A stretch of DNA of 19,657 nt, from contig CAZJAO010000009.1 in NCBI GenBank assembly GCA_964544395.1, forward strand, positions 1-19,657. The letters run 5' to 3'. Position 1 is the first letter of the stretch; every line of letters starts with the position of its first letter. A model generated the notes under the pieces. It saw nothing but the letters and a program-made list of their open reading frames with translations, was not told the DNA's origin and did no database searches. A program made the translations under genes and the position numbers. Positions 6,715-14,637 of the stretch are shown piece after piece. The stretch comes from JAKLIN01 sp964544395. GTDB lineage: Archaea; Nanobdellota; Nanobdellia; Pacearchaeales; GW2011-AR1.

Positions 6715-6741
6715 TAGATAATTAAATCATAATAACTCTTT

Positions 6742-9700
6742 TTATTTCTTATCTTTCTTTGTTTCTTTAGTCAACGGCCCCATAACTTTCACTTGCAATC
6801 CAGGAAGTCCAGTACCAACAGGAACAGGCTGATTAAGAATAATGTTTTCCACAACGCTTGCCAGCTTATCCTTGTTTCCTTTAATTGTAGCATTGACGAA
6901 TTGCTTTACAGGAGTCTCGAAAGTTGCTCTTGCTAAGATTGAAGATTTCTGTGAGATAATTCCCATTCTTGTAACTCCAGATACAACACCTGTGTTTGTC
7001 ATTGCATCAGCAACTAATTTTAGATGTCTGATATCAATATCCAAACCCTGATTATTAAGAACTTCGTGAATTTCATTTATGATTAATTGCCTTGCAGCTT
7101 CAATTCCGAAAACATCTGCCATTTCGTAAGGGTCATTTGAAATTGTTCGGCTTACATCAATTTCTTTCATATTGATTATTTCTTTGAGATTATTTCCAAG
7201 TGTCATGATTAAGTAATCTTTTCCTCTCTTGACAATCAAAATCTGGCTGACATTCTTTATTCCTGAAATTATTGTTCTTTTCAATTTCTCTTTAATCTGG
7301 TAAATTTCTCTGAAGTTCAATGCAGAAGCATCAATCACGATTGATTCGCCTTTCTCTTTGACTTTATATCCTAAGTCTGTTAATTTATCTTTAACTTTGT
7401 CTGCACTAATATGGACATGCTTCAATCTCTCCTTGTCAAGAATAATTTCAATAACTTTGTCGCTGAAGTTTAATTTAATCTCTGAAGCAATTTCTTCTAC
7501 CTTCACTTCCTTTATCTTTTCAGCAAGAATTCTCGCATCCTTCTCGTTGTTTGCATCTTTGTTCAAGTAGATTTCCATCTTTGGTGATGTAGGCTTCTTT
7601 CTTGCATCGAAAATTTCAATTAATCTTGGAAGTCCTTGCGTGACCTGCATTTCAGAGACTCCTGCGAAGTGGAATGTTCTCAAGACCATTTGTGTTGAAG
7701 GTTCTCCGAAAGATTGTGCTGTTACGATTCCTATTGCTTCTCCTGGCTCAAGTTTTCCACCAAGATGCAATTTTGAAACATCAATTCCGTCTCCGCCATA
7801 TTCATACTGGATTATGTTTCCGTTGCTGTTTCTTACTGTTCCATCATATTCTTGTCTTAAATCTTGCAATGCGCTTGCAAGTCTTCTGTACAAATAACCA
7901 GACTTAGGAGTTCTAAGTGCGGTATCCATAAGTGAAGACCTTCCTGTCATTGCCTGGAAGAAAAATTCTTCTGGCTTTAACCCTTCCATGAATGAACTAT
8001 TGATGAATCCTCTTGCACGTGGGGAAAGGTCTCCTCTCTTGAAGAAAGACATTGTTCTGTCGTTGAAACCAATGTCAATTCTCTTTCCTTCTAAATCCTG
8101 CTGACCGACAGAGCAGGCCATCTGTGTGATATTCAAGATGTTACCGCCACTTCCGGATTTTATCATGTATGAAATAGGATTCTCGTTAGGGAATTCTTCC
8201 TTGACAACTTCACTAATTTTTGAACGAACTTCATTCAAAATCTGAAGAATCTTTAATTCTCTGGATTCTTCTCTTGTCTTTCCTGGAATGACTTCAAGTG
8301 TTCTGTTGTTGTATGATTCAATAACCTCTTCTGTTTTCTTTTCAGCAGCCTTGATAATCTTGTCTTTCTCATCAAGAACTTTCTTGTTAACATTCAAGTC
8401 ACCAACAGAAATTGTAATTCCTCTGTTTGTCAAATATTTTGTTCCTAAAGCATAAGCATTTCTTATTGCTGCAAAAGTAGCATCTCTTCCAACATCCTTA
8501 TCAAGAACTTTTATCAATTCGCCGTCTTCATCACTGAATATTGTTCTGTCAATTACTCCGCTTATAATCTTTCCATCTTTGATGGTTACAGAGTCATTCT
8601 TGAAATTGATCCCTTTTGGTATAACATGAGACAAGATTTCAGCGCCTGTAACTCTCTTTGTTGTTACTTCATTGGTGAATCCGCATTTGTAAAGCAAATC
8701 ATCAGCGAATTCTTTTGAGTATTCTCCAAGGCTTAACAAATAATTTCCTGTAACAGCATCTCCTGTGCAACCAATTGAATTAGTATTGTTCTTTGGAGAA
8801 ATCAAATTTTTCTTGACATCCAATAATATTCTTGCTTCAGCTCTTGCTTCTTCTGTTTGAGGTGAGTGGATATTCATTTCATCCCCATCAAAATCCGCGT
8901 TGTAAGGCGTTACAGCAGCAGGATGCAGCCTGAATGTTCTTCCGGGCAGAACTCTTACGAAGTGAGCCATAAGGCTTCCCTTGTGAAGGCTAGGGTGTCT
9001 GTTGAACAGAACAACGTCACCATCTTGAAGATGTCTTTCAACCTTGTATCCGGGAATTACTTCATTGATTATTTCATCTTTCAATTCAGGCGTTACTTTC
9101 TTTCTCTTTCCATCTGGTCTTATTACATAATTTGCACCGGGATATTCTTCTCCTTTTGCAATCAATTTCTTAAGATTTTCAATATTGATATCATTTACAG
9201 TTTCAGCAACCGTAATTACCCTTGCGATTGAGAATGGAATCCCTATTTCATTTATGTCAATGAATGGATCTGGTGAAATAACTGTTCTTGCAGAGTAATT
9301 AACTCTCTTTCCTGCTAAGTTCTTTCTGATTCTTCCTTCTTTTCCCTTGATTCTTTCAGTGATTGTTTTCAATGGCTGTCCGCTTCTGTGTCTTGCAGGG
9401 GGAATTCTCGAAACAGTATTATCAAAGAAAGTTGTAACGTGGAATTGCAATAAGTCCCACAAATCTTCAATAATAACTTCAGGAGCTCCTGCATTCAGGT
9501 TTTCCCAAAGTCTTTGATTTGCTCTTATAATATCTGAAAGCTTGTGTGTCAAATCATCTTCGCTTCTTTCCCCGCTTTCAAGAATAATGCTTGGTCTTAC
9601 AGTTACAGGAGGAACAAGAAGATAAGTCAGAATTGCCCATTCAGGTCTTGCGCTTAAAGGATCAACACCGATTTTCTTCAATTCTTCATTGGGAATATTT

Positions 9701-10200
9701 TCAAGCATTTCTCTTACATTTGTAGGGAATAATCTTTTCTTACCAATGTAGAAGTTTGTTGGCTTGTCCGTCTTTACTTTTTCATGTTCAGCGTTACACC
9801 AAGGGCACTTCTTAACATCCTTAGCTTTCTTTGCTCTTTCACTTGGTGAATATTTCTTCATGTTCTTTTCATCAATCAAAAGCTTTCCACATTTGTGGCA
9901 GAAGCATCTCAAACCCATTTCAATCAAAGGAACATATTTCAAATGTATGACTGCTCTTGCAAGTTCAATTCTTCCTGGGTGTCCAAGGCATTCTTTTAAT
10001 CTTCCACCGCAGGTTCTGCATCTTACACCAGGATCAATTGCACCAAGTCTTAAATCCATTAATCCACCATCAACAGGATATCCATCAATATCATAAAGTT
10101 CTGGTGTGACTATCTTTGCTGCTGAGATTTTCTTAATCTCTTCTGGATTAAATAAAGTGAACTTTATTTCATCAATCTTCTTTCTTACTATTGGTATCAT
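6742..10200 (-). CDS. rpoA: RNA polymerase largest subunit RpoA, A' and A'' fused in one chain
   Basis: Catalytic subunit of archaeal RNA polymerase, 1152 aa. N-terminal clamp zinc sites: C61/C64/C71/H74, then C101/C104/C132/C135. The catalytic loop NADFDGD (434-440) carries the Mg-binding aspartates. The bridge helix region spans roughly 738-775, the trigger loop SFGEPSTQMVLRTFHFAGV about 830-848 with the catalytic His kept, and the A''-type C-terminus ends in SGVTRMGIISQKS and PVPVGTGLPGLQ. In most archaea this is two genes (A' about 880 aa, A'' about 390 aa); here they are one ORF, with only about ten residues joining YGGDGID (801-807) to EPGEAIG (818-824). The chain is about 100 residues shorter than A' plus A''. 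The ATG overlaps the rpoB stop (ATGA). Confidence 0.97.
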   Translation of the reverse strand: MIPIVRKKIDEIKFTLFNPEEIKKISAAKIVTPELYDIDGYPVDGGLMDLRLGAIDPGVRCRTCGGRLKECLGHPGRIELARAVIHLKYVPLIEMGLRCFCHKCGKLLIDEKNMKKYSPSERAKKAKDVKKCPWCNAEHEKVKTDKPTNFYIGKKRLFPTNVREMLENIPNEELKKIGVDPLSARPEWAILTYLLVPPVTVRPSIILESGERSEDDLTHKLSDIIRANQRLWENLNAGAPEVIIEDLWDLLQFHVTTFFDNTVSRIPPARHRSGQPLKTITERIKGKEGRIRKNLAGKRVNYSARTVISPDPFIDINEIGIPFSIARVITVAETVNDINIENLKKLIAKGEEYPGANYVIRPDGKRKKVTPELKDEIINEVIPGYKVERHLQDGDVVLFNRHPSLHKGSLMAHFVRVLPGRTFRLHPAAVTPYNADFDGDEMNIHSPQTEEARAEARILLDVKKNLISPKNNTNSIGCTGDAVTGNYLLSLGEYSKEFADDLLYKCGFTNEVTTKRVTGAEILSHVIPKGINFKNDSVTIKDGKIISGVIDRTIFSDEDGELIKVLDKDVGRDATFAAIRNAYALGTKYLTNRGITISVGDLNVNKKVLDEKDKIIKAAEKKTEEVIESYNNRTLEVIPGKTREESRELKILQILNEVRSKISEVVKEEFPNENPISYMIKSGSGGNILNITQMACSVGQQDLEGKRIDIGFNDRTMSFFKRGDLSPRARGFINSSFMEGLKPEEFFFQAMTGRSSLMDTALRTPKSGYLYRRLASALQDLRQEYDGTVRNSNGNIIQYEYGGDGIDVSKLHLGGKLEPGEAIGIVTAQSFGEPSTQMVLRTFHFAGVSEMQVTQGLPRLIEIFDARKKPTSPKMEIYLNKDANNEKDARILAEKIKEVKVEEIASEIKLNFSDKVIEIILDKERLKHVHISADKVKDKLTDLGYKVKEKGESIVIDASALNFREIYQIKEKLKRTIISGIKNVSQILIVKRGKDYLIMTLGNNLKEIINMKEIDVSRTISNDPYEMADVFGIEAARQLIINEIHEVLNNQGLDIDIRHLKLVADAMTNTGVVSGVTRMGIISQKSSILARATFETPVKQFVNATIKGNKDKLASVVENIILNQPVPVGTGLPGLQVKVMGPLTKETKKDKK

Positions 10201-13200
10201 TCGTATTTATTCTTCAATCCAAATTTAGTATGTATATGCAATCCCTGCAATTCTTCAAGCAATAGCTTGAATGCGTATGAAACTTCAACAGGTTCTGATT
10301 CTTCAGCTCCGCAGATTGGGCAAACGATTTTGTTTCTTATATTATCTTCAATTGCGATTGAACCGCATCTTGTGCAGATGTTCAATACAATCTTATCTGA
10401 ATCATATCTTTCTTTCAAAAGCAAAGAGGCTCCATGTGCAACTAAAGCTTGCTGTTCCATTTCTCCTAATCTTAAAGCTCCACCCTTTGACCTTCCTTCA
10501 ACAGGTTGTCTTGTAAGCAATGCAATCTTTCCTGAAGCTCTCGCGTGTATTTTATTTCCAACCATGTACTTTAATTTCAAGTAGTATAAATCTCCAACGA
10601 AAATCTTGATATCAAATTTCTTTCCTGTAACTCCATTGTACATTGTTTCTTTTCCGTCAAATCTGAATCCTAATTTTTTCAACTGAGCTTCCAAATCGCC
10701 TTTGCTTTCTCCAGAGAATGGTGTTCCGTCAACTGTTTCTCCTCGCAAACAACCTACTTTTCCGGCAAGCAATTCCATTAAATATCCTACAGTCATTCTG
10801 CTTGGAAGTCCGTGCGGATTGAAAATAACATCGGGTCTGATTCCTCTTGATGTGAAAGGAACATCTTCTTCAGGAATGATTGCTCCAATAACTCCTTTCT
10901 GTCCGTGTGAAGTTGCGAATTTATCTCCAAGTTCTGGAATTCTTGGGTCTCTTGTCTTAACTTGTACAATTCTGTTTCCTTCAGAGTCTTCGGTAACAAA
11001 AACAGCTTCGACAATTCCTTTTTCTTCCTGTCTCATTGTCACGGAAGATTCCTTCTTTGTTTTGACTGAGATTTCTCTTGCTTCAGATAAGAATTTAGGA
11101 GGAGACATCTTACCAATTAATACTTCTCCTTCACCAATGTCAGCTTCAGGATAAACAATACCATCATTTTCTAAATATCTGTAACTAGATTCCATCTTGT
11201 ATCCAGAAGCATCCTTTTCAGGAATTGCGATTTCATCTTTTAATCCGCCGGAATAATTCATTTCAACAGCAGAGTATGGTCTGAAGAAGAAACTTCTTCC
11301 AATTCCTCTGTCGACACTTCCCTTGTTGAATACGAGAGCATCTTCCATGTTATAACCTTCATGCGTCATGATTGCGACAACTAAATTCTGTCCGGCAGGA
11401 TAAGTGTTTAATGTATCATAAACGAAACTTCTAACAATTGGTTTCTGTGGATATTGCAAAATAGAAACATCAGTATCAATTCTTGCGAGATAATTTGCAG
11501 CATAAATTCCAAGGGCCTGCTTTTGCGTTTTACTTCCTCTATTCAGTCTGGAACTCTGATTATGATTTCCGTAAGGTACAAGGCTTGTAACAACCCCAAA
11601 CACATCCATGGAATCAATTTCAAGGTGTGTATGCTGTTGGCTCAAGTCTTCTTTTCGTATAGCAACAAGAGCATTTTCTTCTTCAGCTGCATCAAGATAT
11701 TCAATTATTCCTTTTGCAGTTAGATCATTCCAGCTCAATTCATTCTGTTCCAATTGTATCATGTGTGAATCATTCAGTCTTGGGACTCCGTTGTCTGCGA
11801 TTATCAAAGGTCTCAAAACTCTTCCTGGTTCAGTAGAAATCATTACAACTCTGAATTCTGCATAATCTCTTATGTTCATTTGCAGGGGAAGTTTTCCAGA
11901 TCTTCTTTTCTCTCTCAGAGTCATTACAAACTCATGATGGTTCTTTACATTTCCAATATAAACTCCATTGAAGAAAACTTCTGTTCCTTCTCCCTCTTCG
12001 ATGTTAAGTCCTTCTTTTTCAAGTTCTCTGATAAATGCTGCTTCATCAATGATGACTCTTGTAGATACTTTGCTTAAGATAGCGAGATTTTTTCTTAATC
12101 CGATTTCAGTTCCTTCTGGTGTTTCAATAGGGCAGAATCTTCCATAATGTGTCGGATCCAATGTTCTTGCCTGGAAATTTTCTTGCTCGCTTGGAAGCAT
12201 GCTTGAAACTTTCTGAAGCTGTGAAATAATTGAAAGATAATTTGTCTTATCCATATTTTGTGTGATTCCACTTCTCTCACCAACCCAGCTTCCTGTTGCG
12301 ATTGCAGATTCAACTCTGTGTGTGAACAAAGTAGATTTGGAAATAACCTTCAATGAAGAAAACTTTTTTCTCTTCATGGATTTTTGCAATGAATATTGAA
12401 TGTCTCTTATAAGAATTCCAAGATTGACTCTGAACAAGCTTGAAAGCAAATCTCCAGATAAACGAACTCTTTTGTTTGCATAATGGTCCTTGTAGGTTCT
12501 CAGATTGGAATCTCCCTTTGCAATTAAAAACTGTTTTATCAATTTGCAAAGTGTGACTGCTTTTTTCAGTCTATCATCTTTGTCCTGTCCGATATGGGGG
12601 AATAAGAATGAATCAATTCTCTGCTTTACTCTGTCAAGAATTTCTTTTTTTGTCCCCTGTAAATTTGTTTTTTCAGCGATGAACATCATGGCATCTTCTT
12701 TGTTTGCAATATTGACGTACTCATAAAGATTAACGATAATATCATCAGTTTCCATTCCTATATATTTTGCAATTTCAGATTCTTTTACAAGTCCTAATGC
12801 TTTTAACAGAACAACAGAAGGTATGTCTCTGAATCTGCTGAATGATGTATTCAAAATTCCATCTTTGCTTTCAGAAATTAAGATAGGAATTCTGTATGTC
12901 CCCCTTAAAGAAAAAAGTCTTAAGGTAAGTTCTCCACTTTTATTTGTTTCAATGAATGGCTGATTTTCTGCCAGATCTTCTGCCATTACCATGATTCTTT
13001 CATTTCCATTGATTATGAAATATCCTCCAGGGTCGATCGGGTCTTCATAATTTTTTATCAAATCTTCTTTTGATAATCCATGAGTATTGCAAATATCGCT
13101 CTTGACCATGACTGGAATTCTTCCGATTTCTACAGTCTCGGAATCAACTTGGTCTTCATGTCTTACCGTCAATTCGACGTAAACAGGAGCAGAATATGTT

Positions 13201-13451
13201 AGGTTTCTTAATCTTGCTTCATAAGGCATTATTAATGCAGAACTTCCATCAGCCTCGATAATATTTGGCCTTCCAACTTTCATTCTTCCTAAAGAAATAT
13301 CAAATTCATTTTTTTCAATCGCCTTGGAAATCTCTTCTGTAATTTCCTGCATTCGTCTTTCAATAAAATCATTGTATGAAGTTATGTTGGACGCAACAAG
13401 AGAGTGCTCTTGCAGGTATCTTTTGACGATTAGATGATTATTTTTTTCCAT
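10197..13451 (-). CDS. rpoB: RNA polymerase second-largest subunit RpoB (unsplit)
   Basis: Second catalytic-core subunit of archaeal RNA polymerase, 1084 aa, carrying both the B'' (protrusion, lobe) and B' (hybrid-binding, wall, clamp) parts that are separate genes in methanogens and haloarchaea. Visible blocks are GRFCPIETPEGTEIGL in the fork region, GYNMEDALVFNKGSVDRG, GDKFATSHGQKGVIG, the NPHGLPSRMTVG block, EGRSKGGALRLGEMEQQAL, and a C-terminal zinc ribbon with CTRC and CPIC. The C-terminus (LHIHTKFGLKNKYE) forms the clamp contact with RpoA. It follows rpoH after 65 bp containing two small hairpins and overlaps rpoA by 4 nt. No clear Shine-Dalgarno precedes the ATG at 13451. Confidence 0.97.
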   Translation of the reverse strand: MEKNNHLIVKRYLQEHSLVASNITSYNDFIERRMQEITEEISKAIEKNEFDISLGRMKVGRPNIIEADGSSALIMPYEARLRNLTYSAPVYVELTVRHEDQVDSETVEIGRIPVMVKSDICNTHGLSKEDLIKNYEDPIDPGGYFIINGNERIMVMAEDLAENQPFIETNKSGELTLRLFSLRGTYRIPILISESKDGILNTSFSRFRDIPSVVLLKALGLVKESEIAKYIGMETDDIIVNLYEYVNIANKEDAMMFIAEKTNLQGTKKEILDRVKQRIDSFLFPHIGQDKDDRLKKAVTLCKLIKQFLIAKGDSNLRTYKDHYANKRVRLSGDLLSSLFRVNLGILIRDIQYSLQKSMKRKKFSSLKVISKSTLFTHRVESAIATGSWVGERSGITQNMDKTNYLSIISQLQKVSSMLPSEQENFQARTLDPTHYGRFCPIETPEGTEIGLRKNLAILSKVSTRVIIDEAAFIRELEKEGLNIEEGEGTEVFFNGVYIGNVKNHHEFVMTLREKRRSGKLPLQMNIRDYAEFRVVMISTEPGRVLRPLIIADNGVPRLNDSHMIQLEQNELSWNDLTAKGIIEYLDAAEEENALVAIRKEDLSQQHTHLEIDSMDVFGVVTSLVPYGNHNQSSRLNRGSKTQKQALGIYAANYLARIDTDVSILQYPQKPIVRSFVYDTLNTYPAGQNLVVAIMTHEGYNMEDALVFNKGSVDRGIGRSFFFRPYSAVEMNYSGGLKDEIAIPEKDASGYKMESSYRYLENDGIVYPEADIGEGEVLIGKMSPPKFLSEAREISVKTKKESSVTMRQEEKGIVEAVFVTEDSEGNRIVQVKTRDPRIPELGDKFATSHGQKGVIGAIIPEEDVPFTSRGIRPDVIFNPHGLPSRMTVGYLMELLAGKVGCLRGETVDGTPFSGESKGDLEAQLKKLGFRFDGKETMYNGVTGKKFDIKIFVGDLYYLKLKYMVGNKIHARASGKIALLTRQPVEGRSKGGALRLGEMEQQALVAHGASLLLKERYDSDKIVLNICTRCGSIAIEDNIRNKIVCPICGAEESEPVEVSYAFKLLLEELQGLHIHTKFGLKNKYE

Positions 13452-13474
13452 TTGGTTCTTTACCCATTTTCGAT

Positions 13475-13517
13475 TTCCTGTCGGGTGCAGGAAGTTATAG
13501 GAACCCGCTGGTGGTTC
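13475..13517 (-). promoter_or_regulatory. Two tandem hairpins in the rpoH-rpoB gap
   Basis: In the 65-bp gap, the mRNA strand can form GAACC/GGTTC (5 bp) around a 7-nt loop (13501-13517, beginning inside the rpoH TAG) and TTCCTG/CAGGAA (6 bp) around another 7-nt loop (13475-13493). ACCCG in the second loop is complementary to CGGGT at the 3' side of the first hairpin, so an alternative pairing is possible. The stretch is GC-rich against AT-rich surroundings. Function is unknown: a leader element controlling rpoB, an RNA-processing site, or chance. Confidence 0.3.
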
Positions 13518-13723
13518 TATACAACGACTCTAAAATAAGCCTCAATTTTGTCGCCTTCTTTTCTTTCAATTTTTATGATATCGCCGACGTTGCATCCTTC
13601 AGCAAGTATCGGATCCGTCGATAAAATCTTAGGAAGTTGCGCTTTTGAGACATTTAATTTTGAGAGAAGTTCTTCAGATTCTTTTTCATTGAGCTTAATA
13701 TGTTTGGGTTGAAGGATGTGCAT
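13517..13723 (-). CDS. rpoH: RNA polymerase subunit H (RpoH, Rpb5 C-terminal homologue)
   Basis: Small assembly/jaw subunit of archaeal RNA polymerase, equivalent to the C-terminal domain of eukaryotic Rpb5 and placed near downstream DNA. The 68 aa are slightly short of the usual 75-85. The diagnostic sequence HILQPKHIKLNEKE followed by LPKILSTDPI and GDIIKIERK is clear, and the chain ends in YFRVVV. It heads the rpo operon, as in most archaea, with rpoB 65 bp downstream. The ATG at 13723 fits the family start. Confidence 0.95.
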   Translation of the reverse strand: MHILQPKHIKLNEKESEELLSKLNVSKAQLPKILSTDPILAEGCNVGDIIKIERKEGDKIEAYFRVVV

Positions 13724-13773
13724 TATATTAAAAAAACATAAGTTTATTTTTTTACTACGATCGGATAATACAA

Positions 13774-13783
13774 GATATAAAAA
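13774..13783 (-). promoter_or_regulatory. Box A candidate of the rpoH-rpoB-rpoA operon
   Basis: TTTTTATATC on the minus strand predicts transcription start near 13753 and a leader of about 30 nt before the rpoH ATG. It lies immediately downstream of the inverted repeat that follows the MgtC-family gene. Confidence 0.4.
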
Positions 13784-13786
13784 TTT

Positions 13787-13822
13787 GGTTTAAAAACCTT
13801 TCTGGTAAAGTGGTTTTTAACC
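13787..13822 (-). terminator. Inverted repeat at the 3' end of the MgtC-family gene
   Basis: GGTTAAAAACC (13822-13812, covering the stop codon) can pair with GGTTTTTAAACC (13798-13787) across a 13-nt loop with one bulged base; nine bases (TTAAAAACC/GGTTTTTAA) pair perfectly. A T-rich run follows. It may terminate the MgtC transcript or isolate it from the rpo promoter. Archaeal terminators often rely on T-tracts alone, so the role of the hairpin is uncertain. Confidence 0.4.
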
Positions 13823-14452
13823 TAGTTCTACAGAAATGCACCACTTTTCATTATAAAATTCTCTCAGGAAGGAATCTATATCTTTCTTTAACCCCTCTAC
13901 TATGTATTTCAATAAGACTTCTTTATTCTTTCTGTCAATTTCAACCTTCACCAATTTGAAGCTCATACAATATTTTGCTAGAATGTCTGTGATTTCTTTC
14001 TTCTCCATGAAGCCTTTAGTTCTGATTGAGATTTCTCTTTTATAAGAATCCATAAATCCTTTCTCTAGCTTTCTGTCAACTATAACAATGACCCATGTAA
14101 ATACATAAATCATGATTCCAATTTCATAATATCCAAGCCCGATTATTATTCCAAAAATTGAAAAGAGCCACACGCTTGCAGCGGTTATGAAACCAGATGT
14201 TCTTTCTGCAGAGCTTCCCCCCATAAGGACTCCTGCTCCAAGAAAACCGACACCCGTAACTATTGCACCAAGCAAAGGCAATGCAATCGTGAGAGTTAAT
14301 TGAGTTGCGACAATCGTCAAACCGCATGCGCCCAATGCAACGAGGACAAATGTGCCGAATCCGACAGGCGTGTGTTTTCTTTGCCTCTCAATTCCAAACA
14401 AGAAAGTAAGCACGAAAACAACTAATAATTTTTCTACTATTGTCCAGTCCAT
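13817..14452 (-). CDS. MgtC/SapB-family membrane protein
   Basis: Integral membrane protein of the MgtC/SapB family, about 211 aa: about four to five hydrophobic segments in the first 135 residues, then a soluble C-terminal domain of ACT-like character. Family signatures are FGIERQRKHTPVGFGTF, then VTGVGFLGAGVLM, then RTSGFITAASVWLFS and GIIIGLG. In bacteria some members affect growth at low magnesium or inhibit F-type ATPase; the role in archaea is not established. I chose the ATG at 14452 over an in-frame TTG five codons upstream, because a CTTATAAATA box A is centred 25 bp before it, the spacing for a leaderless mRNA. It is divergent from tRNA-Lys and has no evident link to the neighbouring polymerase operon. 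Confidence 0.9.
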   Translation of the reverse strand: MDWTIVEKLLVVFVLTFLFGIERQRKHTPVGFGTFVLVALGACGLTIVATQLTLTIALPLLGAIVTGVGFLGAGVLMGGSSAERTSGFITAASVWLFSIFGIIIGLGYYEIGIMIYVFTWVIVIVDRKLEKGFMDSYKREISIRTKGFMEKKEITDILAKYCMSFKLVKVEIDRKNKEVLLKYIVEGLKKDIDSFLREFYNEKWCISVELG

Positions 14453-14471
14453 TTCTAATAAATTCAATTTC

Positions 14472-14481
14472 TATTTATAAG
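14472..14481 (-). promoter_or_regulatory. Box A promoter of the MgtC-family gene
   Basis: CTTATAAATA on the minus strand is centred about 25 bp upstream of the ATG at 14452. It predicts a leaderless transcript and decides the start codon. Confidence 0.5.
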
Positions 14482-14524
14482 GATATATTGAACTTCTCAA
14501 GTGACGAAATCAGCTTATAGAACA

Positions 14525-14536
14525 TTTTTTAAATTA
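14525..14536 (+). promoter_or_regulatory. Box A promoter of tRNA-Lys
   Basis: TTTTTTAAATTA is centred 26-27 bp upstream of the first base of the mature tRNA. It points away from the minus-strand MgtC promoter in the same gap. Confidence 0.5.
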
Positions 14537-14556
14537 ATTATTTTTAGAGTGTTTAT

Positions 14557-14630
14557 GGCTCCGTAGCTCAGCTTGGTAGAGCACTGGACTTTTAATCCAG
14601 GTGTCGTGGGTCCAAATCCCATCGGGGCCA
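14557..14630 (+). tRNA. tRNA-Lys (anticodon UUU)
   Basis: The 74-nt cloverleaf is complete and has no intron. The acceptor GGCTCCG pairs with CGGGGCC (one T-G pair), the D arm is GCTC/GAGC, the anticodon stem is CTGGA/TCCAG with loop CTTTTAA (anticodon TTT at 14591-14593), the variable loop is 5 nt, and the T stem is GTGGG/CCCAT (one G-T pair). The discriminator is A and no separate CCA is encoded, so it must be added by an enzyme. The T loop reads TCCAAAT, so position 55 is C where nearly all tRNAs have U (pseudouridine). A TTTT tract follows at 14631. It is the only plus-strand gene and meets thioredoxin tail to tail, with 7 bp between them. Confidence 0.97.
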
Positions 14631-14637
14631 TTTTCAG

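Noticed and set aside
14557..14630. tRNA-Lys as an integration site for a mobile element
   Set aside because: No integrase, no direct repeat of the tRNA 3' end and no foreign gene block are present beside it.
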